Below are positions 1 to 8,448 of a stretch of DNA of 42,425 nucleotides, in pieces. This DNA comes from Viridibacillus soli (GTDB lineage Bacteria; Bacillota; Bacilli; Bacillales_A; Planococcaceae). The stretch covers positions 1 to 42,425 of the forward strand of contig NZ_JAEOAH010000048.1 in the NCBI RefSeq assembly GCF_016612995.1. Direction: 5' to 3'. The notes under the pieces were generated by a model, which searched no databases, was not told where the DNA came from, and was given only the letters and a program-made list of their open reading frames with translations. The translations under genes were made by a program, and so were the position numbers. How positions within the stretch are numbered: the first letter of the stretch is position 1; each line of letters opens with the position of its first letter.

Positions 1-412
1 GCAACTCTATTTGAAGAAAACCAATACCAATAGAGCTTCATCTATGCCTTACATTCATCTTTAAAAAATTCGACAATTATCAAATCTAATTTACTTTAAG
101 CTTTTAGAAACAGATCACTTGCTCTCCAAAATGCTCACACATTTGCTCACATAATTATTTTTTTGAGTTAATTTTATTTAACTCAGTTAAATTAAGGATT
201 GCTTAAAACCTTGATAAACCAGACTTAATCGAACTGCATTTACTAAGTTAAACTAGTTTGATTAAGTGACTTTAGCCTTCTTGGATTAACGCTCCTAGTT
301 CTAAACCTATCAAATTTTTTCACAAAACCTTATAAACGTTGATATATAAGTGTTTACATGGTATTCACTTGGAATATTCTTGCATTTAAATCCCCTACAC
401 TTTAACATTTTC
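1..412. other. AT-rich gene-free left edge
   Basis: No credible gene is seen. The stretch holds a perfect 17-bp palindrome at 176-192 (ATTTAACT-C-AGTTAAAT), a smaller one (AAACTAGTTT) near 251, and two nearby TGCTCACA-like words at about 132-150. It lies directly downstream of a decayed integrase, where an attachment site might once have been, but no second att copy is visible. Confidence 0.5.
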
Positions 413-1045
413 TCACAAATTGCTAACCGAACGATTTAATGCGTAATGGAAGATATCTGCTACTTCATTATCTTGATTTGGAATAAGGTGAGCGTAAGTT
501 TCCAGTGTAATTTTGGGATTAGAGTGACCTAATCGATGTGCTACCTTCACAATATCTACTCCCTCAGAAAGCAAAATAGAAGCGTGTGTATGACGTAAAT
601 CATGAAATCTAATACTTGTTACATTCGATGCACGAATTAATCGTTTCATCAAGCGTAACAAGTTTCGTGGATCTTGTTCTGTTCCGTTTTCCCTACAAAT
701 GACAAAATCTTGATCCTTATACTCCTCCCCAAATCTTTTTTTCCAAATTTACTGCTGTTTTTGGTGTGTTAATAATTCATTACTAAGAGTTTGCGGGATG
801 GAGTTTTTTTGTCTTAAGCATAGTAAAAATATATCCCTTTTCAGGAAAGTAACCTAAAGAACGCTTAATATTTATTTCCATTTTTCAGAAACCAATATCT
901 CCCCATTTCAAACCTAAAATTTCTCCTCTACGCATTCCTGTATAAATAGCGAGTAAAAAGGTGATTCGATGATATTCATCTCTAGAATAATTTAAATAAG
1001 AGAAATAATTCCCAAGTCTTACTGTATCAGAAACGGTAAGAATTC
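413..1045 (-). pseudogene. Decayed phage-type tyrosine integrase (C-terminal half)
   Basis: Remnant of a site-specific tyrosine recombinase. The last 82 residues are intact and carry the catalytic HDLRHTHAS motif, the HRLGHS box and the final ETYAHL with the nucleophilic tyrosine. Reading upstream (higher coordinates) in other frames recovers more of the same protein, for example ITFLLAIYTGMRRGEILGLK with the first catalytic arginine, around 905-970. Stops and frameshifts separate the parts, and the N-terminal arm and core-binding region are missing. It is a dead phage or integrative-element integrase. The family is secure; the left boundary of decay is approximate. Confidence 0.88.
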
Positions 1046-1133
1046 AAAGAAGGCAGCTAAAGAACCACTTACCTATTCAAGAATGGCAACTGGTTCATAA
1101 ATTGGATTGATTTCTTTAGTTGATAAATGTTAA

Positions 1134-1241
1134 TTAAAAGGCAAATAGTGTTATGACTACAGCTACAAATAATGGTAAAACTACACATATCCCTAACAAC
1201 CACCATGTATCTGTAAAGTCCTCATTCGAGTCACTATTCAT
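1134..1241 (-). CDS. 35-aa single-span membrane protein coupled to the DUF418 gene
   Basis: A short reading frame whose ATG overlaps the stop of the DUF418 gene (ATGAATAG). A good ribosome site (AAAGGAAG) lies 8 nt before the ATG, inside the upstream gene. The product has an acidic N-terminus (MNSDSNEDFTDTWW) and one hydrophobic segment (LLGICVVLPLFVAVVITLFAF), so it is predicted to sit in the membrane with a short acidic tail. No family is recognised. The stop/start overlap and ribosome site argue for translational coupling, perhaps as a small partner of the DUF418 protein; that role is inference. Confidence 0.55.
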   Translation of the reverse strand: MNSDSNEDFTDTWWLLGICVVLPLFVAVVITLFAF

Positions 1242-2220
1242 GTAAGGTACTTCCTTTATGTTTTATCTTAATCTGTCCGTTCCAAGACCAATTTGTCCAA
1301 GTTCCAAGTATCGTTTCAAATGGTCCTCGTTTAAATTTCTTTAAATAAGCAAGGCTGAAAATACATTGCAAACTGTAAAGAATTATACCAAATAACATTC
1401 CGCCAAAAACCCCTAATTTTCCAGATAACCCTAAACCATATTCATAAAATACAGTTGTACAAATTATGGTTTGCATTAGATAATTGGTTAATGATAGTTT
1501 ACCGACACTTTCAAACGCAGGTGCCAGCATTTGTACAGGGCGAGTTTTATATAACAAAGCTGCAAGGCAGACATAGCCAATTGAAAGTAGTTGTCCGCCA
1601 CCCTCCATCAACATGCCCGAAAAAGTACCATTTATAAGACTAAAAGATTTACAAGCTAGACCTATAGGAACGAGTAACAATCCAATCAAATACCATTTCT
1701 TTTCGCTCTCCATATTTGTAAAAGCTTGTGTTTTCGCGAGACCCATTCCAAAAAGTAATAATGGATGAATTAATAAGTAAACTTGTGAAAGTAAAAGTAA
1801 GACACCAGCCGAAATAAATAACGTTTTTGGTTTGCGATTAATAAATGGGATTGAAAATAGAGTCATGATTCCGTAGGATAATAAAAAATCGCCTTTCCAT
1901 AATAATGAATGGAGCAAACCTAAAGCAACTAACCCAGTTGCACGACGTAAGATGGACCATCGACTCTTCTCCTTTTTCTTACGTATAGATTCGATAAGTT
2001 TAATAAGAGAGTAACCGAATAAAATAGCGAATATCGGCATAAATGATCCACCTACAAATATTTCCAATAAATGGAAAGCTGAATTATCGAGGGCGGATAG
2101 ATCTTTTATTACGTCTGAGCGAGACATGCCATACTGGAAAATCAGTAAATTCGCCATTAAGATGCCAAATAAACTAAACCCACGCATTGTATCGATAAAA
2201 GTAACACGGTTTGTTGACAT
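1234..2220 (-). CDS. DUF418 family multi-pass membrane protein (YeiB-like)
   Basis: A 328-aa polytopic membrane protein. It begins with the family hallmark RVTFIDTMRGFSLFGILMAN and continues with eight to ten hydrophobic segments. The C-terminal DUF418 part contains SVGKLSLTNYLMQT and ends LYSLQCIFSLAYLKKFKRGPFE. The family is related to acyltransferase-3/heparan acetyltransferase-like membrane proteins, but the substrate is unknown. Length is slightly below the usual 350-400 aa. Start: ATG with AGGGAGTGG upstream. Its stop overlaps the start of a 35-aa membrane gene. Two 10-bp tandem repeats lie about 80 bp upstream and may be a regulator site. Confidence 0.85.
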   Translation of the reverse strand: MSTNRVTFIDTMRGFSLFGILMANLLIFQYGMSRSDVIKDLSALDNSAFHLLEIFVGGSFMPIFAILFGYSLIKLIESIRKKKEKSRWSILRRATGLVALGLLHSLLWKGDFLLSYGIMTLFSIPFINRKPKTLFISAGVLLLLSQVYLLIHPLLLFGMGLAKTQAFTNMESEKKWYLIGLLLVPIGLACKSFSLINGTFSGMLMEGGGQLLSIGYVCLAALLYKTRPVQMLAPAFESVGKLSLTNYLMQTIICTTVFYEYGLGLSGKLGVFGGMLFGIILYSLQCIFSLAYLKKFKRGPFETILGTWTNWSWNGQIKIKHKGSTLHE

Positions 2221-2298
2221 TGTTTTTTACCACTCCCTAGGTTTGAATTTTTCTACGGCTTTAGAATACATTTCAAACCTAAAGAAATAGTAGGAAAA

Positions 2299-2318
2299 AT
2301 ACTTAAGAATCCTTAAGA
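2299..2318 (-). promoter_or_regulatory. Tandem 10-bp repeat upstream of DUF418 gene
   Basis: On the minus strand the sequence reads TCTTAAGGAT followed at once by TCTTAAGTAT, two 10-bp direct repeats with one mismatch. Head-to-tail half-sites spaced by one helix turn are typical of OmpR-type response regulators. The regulator is not identified. Confidence 0.35.
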
Positions 2319-2562
2319 TTTTAAAAGTACATAATGATAAGTTTTATTTTTCACGTATGCTCTTCTATTTCTCTATTCCCTCGAACCGAATATACTGCTA
2401 AAGTTTTTATAAATAAGCAATCGATTCAATAAAAAAAGACCATTAATCCAGTAAGGTGACTCTTTTCGAAACAAAGTCAGAGTTCCTATTTGTGTTTGTA
2501 TTTAATTTACGTTCATCCTAGATGATTAGCAAATAGTGGGATTAAACATTAATATTCAATAA

Positions 2563-2608
2563 AAAATCATCTCACCTCTATAAGTTTCTTTAGAGGTGAG
2601 ATGATTTT
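2563..2608. terminator. Strong bidirectional hairpin
   Basis: An 18-bp perfect stem built on CATCTCACCTCTA and TAGAGGTGAGATG with a 10-nt loop, flanked by an A-run on the left and a T-run on the right. It can terminate transcription on both strands. It lies between the 46-aa gene and the DUF418 gene. Confidence 0.75.
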
Positions 2609-2636
2609 AATCAAACTTGATATGAGAACAAATCTA

Positions 2637-2677
2637 AAGAGCATGTTTTGAAAAAAGATTGTTCAAAACATGCTCTT
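2637..2677 (-). terminator. Hairpin directly after the 46-aa gene
   Basis: AAGAGCATGTTTTGAA pairs perfectly with TTCAAAACATGCTCTT around a 9-nt loop. It starts 2 nt after the stop codon of the small gene at 2680-2820, which supports that gene as a real transcript end. The U-run is weak. Confidence 0.6.
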
Positions 2678-2679
2678 AT

Positions 2680-2820
2680 TTAATGTGGCAGATCAAATTC
2701 TTTATAAAAAAGATTGATTATTTTTGGAACCCTTGTTGCACTAAAACCTGGCCAATAATTTTCCAAATTTGCTTCTACTAATTCTTGTATTATTCGATTT
2801 AAATAGTTAGTCATATGCAT
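2680..2820 (-). CDS. 46-aa conserved small protein (unknown)
   Basis: A short frame with an excellent ribosome site (AAAGGGAGG, 6 nt before the ATG). The product is soluble, begins MHMTNYLNRIIQELVEANLE and ends NLFYKEFDLPH. A hairpin follows its stop immediately, and the membrane-protein gene at 2854 ends 33 nt upstream, so the two probably share a transcript. The coding claim is strengthened by a second, broken copy at 11870-11918 that is about 88% identical over 49 bp and keeps the GFSA-R--KII-LFYK reading. No function is known to me. Confidence 0.6.
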   Translation of the reverse strand: MHMTNYLNRIIQELVEANLENYWPGFSATRVPKIINLFYKEFDLPH

Positions 2821-2853
2821 TATTTTCCTCCCTTTAATGCAGTTACCATTCTT

Positions 2854-3435
2854 TTATTCATCAATCTGTGTAGATTTATATGTTACTGTAACTTCGTGAT
2901 AATTTTCTGGACTCATATAATCAAAGACATATTTTACCAATAATTCATTTGTTTTTTTCCATTCTAATTGATATGCCCCATCTGAAAATGGTTTAAAGCC
3001 ATCATCGGTTCGTATATCTGTTAAATGCGTCATAAATAATCCCGTATTTAATAATTGATATACTTCTCCGTGACCTGTTTCAATTACCACAAAATTCTCT
3101 TGTTTGTTTGGAGAAGAGAATTTTGTATATTTAGCTTCTAAAGTCATCAATCCATATAACAATACGAAAACTGAAATAAAAGAACTGATACCTATTGCAA
3201 TTATAGTGAGTCCCTTATCGTTAAATTTATAATGAATTAAATAAATCCCAGATAAAAATGTGAAAAATATTAATAAACAGTTAAGGAAATAATGGTGTAT
3301 TCCGTTTGGTGGGGTTCCAATCTGTATGTATATCCCTTTTGTAGTAAGAAAATATAGAAGAAGTAAAAAGGAAACACTTAAAATAAAACATACTACTAAA
3401 ACTTGAAAAAGTTTTTTATTTTTATATATTTTCAT
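2854..3435 (-). CDS. Membrane protein, three N-terminal spans and an outer domain (unknown)
   Basis: The start is placed at the ATG of MKIYKNKKLF (193 aa) because AGGAG lies about 10 nt before it; an in-frame ATG 14 codons upstream has no ribosome site. Three hydrophobic segments (about 12-32, 47-67 and 76-98) are followed by a hydrophilic domain of about 90 residues rich in aromatic and charged residues (HGEVYQLLNTGLFMTHLTDI). No family is recognised. It is followed by the 46-aa gene, probably in one operon. Confidence 0.65.
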   Translation of the reverse strand: MKIYKNKKLFQVLVVCFILSVSFLLLLYFLTTKGIYIQIGTPPNGIHHYFLNCLLIFFTFLSGIYLIHYKFNDKGLTIIAIGISSFISVFVLLYGLMTLEAKYTKFSSPNKQENFVVIETGHGEVYQLLNTGLFMTHLTDIRTDDGFKPFSDGAYQLEWKKTNELLVKYVFDYMSPENYHEVTVTYKSTQIDE

Positions 3436-3550
3436 TTTATTTATCTCCTGTTCTCTAAAATTCATATTGATTAACATGGTGTATCCAATAAATTTAACAA
3501 TTCCAAACTTGCACCTCTAAAAATTTATCCTGCTGCCTTAGTTGAATAAG

Positions 3551-3574
3551 AAAAAAGAGCCGTCTGAACAGCTC
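3551..3574 (-). terminator. Terminator of the lipoprotein gene
   Basis: On the minus strand GAGCTGT and ACGGCTC form a 7-bp stem with a TCAG loop, followed by TTTTTTCTT. It lies about 40 bp after the stop of the lipoprotein gene. Confidence 0.65.
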
Positions 3575-3611
3575 AACGATCTTCTACTAATGGGCCCTAG
3601 TTGAAGAAGAG

Positions 3612-4082
3612 TTAATTTACTTCTAAAACGAAGGCATAAACAGCATCACCATTAGAAACATTTTTTTCCTTTTCTTTCATCCACCAGACTCCATAAGAAT
3701 AATAATAAATTCCTTTTTGTGTAGGTGCGGTAAATTGATTATCTTTAACCGCAATATCGGATGTTACCTGATTTTCTCTAAACTCAGAAAGGTGAATTTC
3801 ACTTGGTTGTGGTTCATAGTCCATTACAAATGAAATAGTCTCCCCCGATTTAACCTTAATGGGTTCTGTGCCATTTAACATTTCAACAGGACCTGTAGTA
3901 TCTACACATTTATCTGTCCAACAATAAGTACCAAGTATCGTTGGATATGTTTCATTTCCAATCTCAACAAGAACCTTCGGTGGATTACCTCCTTTAAGGC
4001 TATCATTAGAACAACCCATTATACAAACGCTTATAAGAACTACTAAGATAAATAACCACTTATTAATACAGACTCCTCCCAC
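3612..4082 (-). CDS. Lipoprotein of unknown function; odd start codon
   Basis: About 155 aa with a lipoprotein signal peptide: a Lys, a hydrophobic run (WLFILVVLISV) and the lipobox IMGC, so the mature chain is lipid-anchored outside the membrane. The mature part contains two further cysteines (YCWTDKC) and a C-terminal beta-rich part (YYYSYGVWWMKEK). The open frame can begin at GTG (4082), but then the AGGAG ribosome site lies inside the gene. The codon correctly spaced after GGAGG is ATT (4067-4065), giving a normal-looking signal peptide beginning INKWLFI. The gene therefore uses GTG without a ribosome site, uses ATT, or has lost an ATG. Function unknown. Confidence 0.65.
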   Translation of the reverse strand: MGGVCINKWLFILVVLISVCIMGCSNDSLKGGNPPKVLVEIGNETYPTILGTYCWTDKCVDTTGPVEMLNGTEPIKVKSGETISFVMDYEPQPSEIHLSEFRENQVTSDIAVKDNQFTAPTQKGIYYYSYGVWWMKEKEKNVSNGDAVYAFVLEVN

Positions 4083-4133
4083 TTACTCTCATATAATATA
4101 TTCCACTTATTCATTAGGTCCCTAGATGTATTC

Positions 4134-4158
4134 TTAACTAACCTGAGCCGTTAGTTAA
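4134..4158. repeat. Intergenic inverted repeat, AACTAAC family
   Basis: TTAACTAAC-CTGAGCC-GTTAGTTAA, a perfect 9-bp inverted repeat around a 7-nt spacer. One of at least five similar units in this window (see also 10709, 12035, 12499 and 38404). Confidence 0.65.
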
Positions 4159-4298
4159 TATCTTTATATTTTGTAATATCCATATAAAAGTACTTCTTCT
4201 TCAACTTAACTGCCTCGTTAGTAAAATATCCATATGTCTATATTTCAATAGAGTTGGCAATAATCCCTTTAATAATAACTTTTTAGGAGGTAGAAATA

Positions 4299-4605
4299 AT
4301 GCTTCTGTCAAAAGCATGGAAAGCATTTGAATCTGACAAACGAATTGAAGGCTTTTCCCCACAGACATTGAAGGCTTACCAACTCCAAGCGTCATTACTA
4401 ATTAAATATTTTAAAGATATAGAAATAACAAATTTAGAAACAAACATTCAGCAATGAAGAAAGCGATGTTTGAGTTTATGTTCTCTACAGGGTGCCGAAT
4501 AGGGGAAATTGTTTCGTTGGAAAAGAACGACATTAATTGGTCCAATCGATCTGCGATAGTAAGAGGAAATGATTGCATAGTAAGGTTAAAAGAAGGTGAA
4601 TTTAT
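4299..4605 (+). pseudogene. XerC/D-like tyrosine recombinase remnant
   Basis: A good ribosome site (AGGAGG) and ATG start a 52-aa frame, FSPQTLKAYQLQASLLIKYF, typical of the SAM-like N-terminal domain of Xer-type recombinases. It ends in a stop overlapping a second frame (ATGA at 4454). That frame continues with FMFSTGCRIGEIVSLEKNDI, the first catalytic-arginine region of the same family. The region between the two parts and all later catalytic residues are gone. The remnant then runs into the Ku fragment. Confidence 0.75.
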
Positions 4606-4905
4606 ATGCATACAGTTTGGAAAGGTTGCATTGGTTTTGGATTGGTTAATATACCCGTTAAACTCCATACAGCAACTGAAAATAAAGATATAAAGCTGAG
4701 ACAGTTGCACAAAGAATGTAATACTCCAATTAGTTATAAAAAGGTATGTGAGGGTTGTAATAAAGACGTTAAAGACGAGGATATTGTTAAAGCACACGAA
4801 TACGCCAAAAATAAGTTTGTGGTATTAGATGCAGAAGAACTAGAAAATTTAAGAAAAGAAAATGAAGATAAGGCAGTTCAAATAGTTGATTTTGTGCAGA
4901 GATAA
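4606..4905 (+). pseudogene. Ku (bacterial NHEJ DNA-end-binding protein), N-terminal third only
   Basis: Starts with the Ku hallmark MHTVWKGCIGFGLVNIPVKL and continues LRQLHKECNTPISYKKVC, C-x2-C and DEDIVKAHEYAKNKFVVLD. Ku homodimers thread onto DNA ends and recruit ligase LigD in non-homologous end joining; bacterial Ku is about 270-300 aa. This frame stops after 99 residues, at DFVQR, within the beta-barrel, so it cannot form the ring. The truncation falls exactly at a 19-bp sequence repeated 121 bp later. Its ribosome site (GAAGGTG) is intact. Family certain; function lost. Confidence 0.85.
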
Positions 4906-5041
4906 TAAAGTTGTTTAATTCTAACTCCAGAAATGCGGTAACCACCTACAAGTTAATCAAGTAGGTGGTTTTAAAGTTGTTTAAAATAAGTTTTATCTGT
5001 TGCAATCTTTGTTCTTAAATGAATAATAAAGTTGTTTAATT
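4902..5041. repeat. 19-bp direct repeats at the Ku truncation point
   Basis: ATAATAAAGTTGTTTAATT occurs exactly at 4902-4920 and 5023-5041, and the core AAAGTTGTTTAA a third time at 4973-4984. The first copy supplies the stop codon of the truncated Ku gene, suggesting a deletion or insertion joint. Confidence 0.7.
4941..4973 (+). terminator. Hairpin after the Ku fragment
   Basis: ACCACCTAC and GTAGGTGGT form a 9-bp stem with an 11-nt loop, followed by TTTT. Confidence 0.6.
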
Positions 5042-5122
5042 GGCGGTATTTAATAAAAAGAGGAACGGTGAAACCCGTACCTCTAGTTTGCTGTACTCAT
5101 TTGAAGAGGAAACATAAATAAC

Positions 5123-6441
5123 CACTAGCGTTGCATTAAAATAACTTTAGTTTCAAAAATACTCAAAATGTTCAACAATCTTGTTTTGTGCATAAAAAAA
5201 GTCCTTTATAATGGATAAAGTCAGGTGGTAACCCGTCCAAATACTAATAAAGGAACTACGTATGGACAAGATTACACGAGAAACATCATTTGGACAATGG
5301 TTTTTACCCATAAATCTTCAATTTTTTGAAGAAAACGTGAAAACGATGAAATTAGATGCTTATACGAAAAAACTTACGACGGATTCATTCTTAAAATTAC
5401 TGCTTTTTGCGTAGCTACAGGAAACAGAAAGTCTGCACGCGCTGAGTGATTGTCTTTTCGACGAACATCTTCAAAAAGGCACGAACTTAGAATCCATCAG
5501 TGTTTCCCAGCTGTCATGCAGATTGAACGGCATGCATCCAGACATCTTCCAACAGCTTTTCCTTGACTTAGTCGTTCAAATCCACAAAAAAAAACGAATG
5601 TCTCGAAAAGCGTCTTGCCTTTAAAAATCATTGATTCGAGTACATTATCTCTTAATTTAACGAATCACAAATGGGCTGAATTTTGTAAAACAAAAGCGGG
5701 CGTTAAGCTTCACTTAGCCTGGTGCTCATGGAAAAAGGAACGTCTTATCCCGAAAAAACGGTACTCACCACAGCGAAAGAACATGATCGCAATCAACTCG
5801 AAGTCATGGTAGATGACCGAGAATGCATGTACGTTTTCAAACGTGGCTACCTGAATTATGAACGTTTCGATTGGCTCTAAATCGAAGCGATTCGTAATTA
5901 AACAAAGGATATCCCCCTTTGAATCCTTCACTTTGAGTAAGCGGAAATAGTTCTCTGCTCGATTTTGCACGGTGTCAATCAACACCATTTGATCCGACAA
6001 AACAGCAGAATCTCTGATGAATTCTCAGACATGTACAAATCACACTAGGCAATTGAGCTGTTTTTCAAATGGATCAAGCAGCCTCTCAACATTAAAAAGT
6101 TCTATGGTCAAAACAAGAATGCAATTTACAACCAAGTGTTCATTGCCCTCATTGTATTTTGCTTGAATGTTTTAGCTCAAATTGAAACCAAGAGTAAACG
6201 AAAAACCCTGTAGATCAGCCGATATTTAAGGGCTTCTTTATGGAAACCAGCGTACATCTGGCTTCGAAAAATCGAAGGCAAAGCCGTTCCGTAAAACGCA
6301 AACTGTCGTTGTCGCACACGTATAATTGTAAATAAAAACCAAATGGATGGCGCCACCTTTATTGAAGTGTTTCCTTTTTTGGCTCTAAACCCTAAGTATT
6401 AATAGACAGGATTTTCCGTCTTTATTTATGCAACACTAGTG
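5123..6441 (+). mobile_element. Dead IS4-family insertion sequence, about 1.3 kb
   Basis: The ends are imperfect inverted repeats: CACTAGCGTTGCAT on the left and, read inward from the right, CACTAGTGTTGCAT. Between them lies a decayed IS4-type transposase. The length is normal for the group. No clear target duplication remains. Confidence 0.72.
5262..6345 (+). pseudogene. IS4-family transposase, multiply frameshifted
   Basis: An ATG at 5262 starts DKITRETSFGQWFLPINLQF, the N-terminal region of IS4-group transposases. A stop follows at about 5412 and the frame changes several times. Recognisable parts in order are SLHALSDCLFDEHLQKGTNL, the DDE-type IIDSSTLSLNLTNHKWAEF with the first catalytic Asp, HDRNQLEVMVDDRECMYVF, and near the end IYNQVFIALIVFCLNVLAQI (about 6125-6185). 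At least five stops or shifts break it. Confidence 0.82.
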
Positions 6442-6568
6442 AAGCGAGATTGTGCCCGAAGAATTTTTAGTAGCTAATTTAAATTGAAAAGAGTGAAAAA
6501 CATGTTATTTTATATGAACTGGAGTTACACAGTGAAAATCATTAAATAAATGAATAGTTTCAATAAAT

Positions 6569-8062
6569 TCAATTACCCTCCTTTTTTTTTGAGCTTTCAT
6601 CTACTTTCACCCTATTACGTACTAGTTTACCAACATTGATTACTCCAATAATGATTAGGAATAATGGGATGATGAATAAAGCATGCCCAATACCTGGAAT
6701 AAATAATGTTGCCGCTGACAATGGTACCACTTTGGTTACATAATACAATATTAAAAATGGCAGTAAGAAATTAAGAACAATCAGAGACACTACATTAACT
6801 AACAACTTGACAGGCGTTACTTTACGTTTCTGTTGTTTAAATATTTTATAAACTGAAAAAGATATGAATGCTATCGCCACAACAATTATTAAATCATATA
6901 TGATATAAATCATATATGGATTCTCTTCGCTGGATTTCAGAGGTTCATTATGTTTAACAAAATTGTATAGATTCATCAGCATCTGATCGTATCGATTACT
7001 ATTAAAATAATCGAATGAATTGATTAGTAAGGTAATTCCATACTCTTCATCTAAAAGGACCCTTGAATATGTATTTTCCGTCCAGCCATTATGCGTAATC
7101 ACATCATTATCTACTTCCCATCCCATCGCATAATAAGTATCATTCTCAATGAGAGATGATGGTTGGTGCATTTCGTTTATGCTTTGTTTTGATAAAACAC
7201 GTTCACCTTTAAATTGTCCTTTATTTAATATTGCAATCATATAATTTGCCATATCTTTAGCACTTGAAATGAGATAACCAAAAGGAACGTTCGCTTCATG
7301 ATTTAATTGTTCAGTTGGCATTTTAAATCCAAACATCGTTTGATAGCCAGTAGCTATCGTATTGTTTTTATCTTCTTTTGGAACTGCATAACTATTTTCC
7401 ATCTGAAGCGGTTTAAAAATATTTCTGCTTATATATTCAGCATAGGGAGTCTTCGTGACTTCTTCGATGACTAAACCTAAAATACCGTAATTCAGATTGG
7501 AATATTGGTATGATTCACCAACTTTTTTTTCTAGGCGCAGTCCTTTTAAGCTCTCAACAAGTTTTTTTAACGATTGATCGCCTTCAGAAATAGCATGTTG
7601 CCCATCATATTCAGAGATTCCACTGGTATGATTTAATAAATGTCGAATGGTAATTTCTTTTGATGCTTCCTCATCTGCTAATCTAAACCAAGGTATATAT
7701 TGTTGAACAGGATTATCCAATTGAATCATTCCTTGGTCTACTAATTGCATAATGGCTAGTGCAGTAAATGATTTACTAACAGATCCAAGGACAACTGGCG
7801 TCTGTGGTGTCATTTCCTTTCCATTAGGACTCGATATTCCATAACCTTTGATATATTGTACTTTATCATCTTTCACTATCGCTATTGAAGCACCAGGGAC
7901 GTTTTGTCTCTCAAGTTCATTATTTATGTATTCATCAATTTTAGAAATGTCTAAATTTTTATTATTTTCACCTGCCAAAGCCTTCTCATTTAATGATGTT
8001 ATAAAAAACAGAAGAATGATTAATATTAATTTCCCACTTTTTGATAATTTTAAATTTCTCAT
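6569..8062 (-). CDS. Secreted, membrane-anchored serine hydrolase of the beta-lactamase/class C fold
   Basis: 497 aa. An N-terminal signal segment (11-30) is followed by a penicillin-binding/beta-lactamase-type hydrolase domain (about 38-370) and three C-terminal membrane spans (about 382-480). Active-site motifs are present: SxxK as S94-V-S-K97, YxN as Y187-S-N189, and a late HNG (ITHNGW) in place of KTG. The catalytic domain should lie outside the membrane. Family members hydrolyse esters, D-amino-acid peptides or wall peptides; the substrate here is not predictable. The adjacent two-component genes (8449-10301) face the same way, and the interval between carries repeated AGTCA words. Confidence 0.85.
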   Translation of the reverse strand: MRNLKLSKSGKLILIILLFFITSLNEKALAGENNKNLDISKIDEYINNELERQNVPGASIAIVKDDKVQYIKGYGISSPNGKEMTPQTPVVLGSVSKSFTALAIMQLVDQGMIQLDNPVQQYIPWFRLADEEASKEITIRHLLNHTSGISEYDGQHAISEGDQSLKKLVESLKGLRLEKKVGESYQYSNLNYGILGLVIEEVTKTPYAEYISRNIFKPLQMENSYAVPKEDKNNTIATGYQTMFGFKMPTEQLNHEANVPFGYLISSAKDMANYMIAILNKGQFKGERVLSKQSINEMHQPSSLIENDTYYAMGWEVDNDVITHNGWTENTYSRVLLDEEYGITLLINSFDYFNSNRYDQMLMNLYNFVKHNEPLKSSEENPYMIYIIYDLIIVVAIAFISFSVYKIFKQQKRKVTPVKLLVNVVSLIVLNFLLPFLILYYVTKVVPLSAATLFIPGIGHALFIIPLFLIIIGVINVGKLVRNRVKVDESSKKKEGN

Positions 8063-8181
8063 GGTTTAAGACCCCCAAAAATTCTATAAAACGAACTTAA
8101 TTCTAACAATAATGTACAATGCATTTTTTTATCTCCTTCTAAATTTCATTTCATATTCATACGTCTACTCTACAAATGAAA

Positions 8182-8268
8182 AGTCATATACTATAGTGCC
8201 GGTAAGTCATTAATAAGTCATGACTATTGGCTAAAATATATTACTTCTTTAGAAATAAGTGACTATTG
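8182..8268. promoter_or_regulatory. Cluster of AGTCA words upstream of the serine hydrolase
   Basis: AAGTCAT occurs three times (8181, 8202 and 8213), the third inside the palindrome AGTCATGACT. TGACTATTG occurs at 8221-8229 and 8260-8268. This spans the region upstream of the hydrolase start at 8062 and could be an operator for the neighbouring NarL-type regulator. No other gene or feature is seen between 8063 and 8403. Confidence 0.35.
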
Positions 8269-8403
8269 AAAAGTTATTGATGCCCTCTTTTATAGAGAAA
8301 ATCTAAAAGACTATTCACCGTGATATTTTGTGAATGATGGACATTATGAATTGCCCATAGAGTTAATAAATTCAAAATAACGTCCAGTTCGTTGCAATTA
8401 AAA

Positions 8404-8442
8404 AGAGTGTAGACAAAGTCGATTTAACTTTGTCTACACTCT
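8404..8442 (-). terminator. Terminator of the two-component operon
   Basis: AGAGTGTAGACAAAGT and its perfect complement form a 16-bp stem with a 7-nt loop, followed on the minus strand by TTTTAATTG. It begins 7 bp after the regulator's stop. Confidence 0.85.
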
Positions 8443-8448
8443 CTTACT

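Noticed and set aside
4411-4797. 128-codon minus-strand open frame
   Set aside because: It lies antisense to the recombinase and Ku remnants, whose family matches are clear.
5061-5084. Hairpin GAGGAACGG/CCCGTACCTC just left of the IS4 element
   Set aside because: Stem is imperfect, there is no T-run and no gene ends there; not listed as a terminator.
5710-6000. 96-codon minus-strand open frame
   Set aside because: Antisense to the decayed IS4 transposase; the sense strand carries the recognisable motifs.
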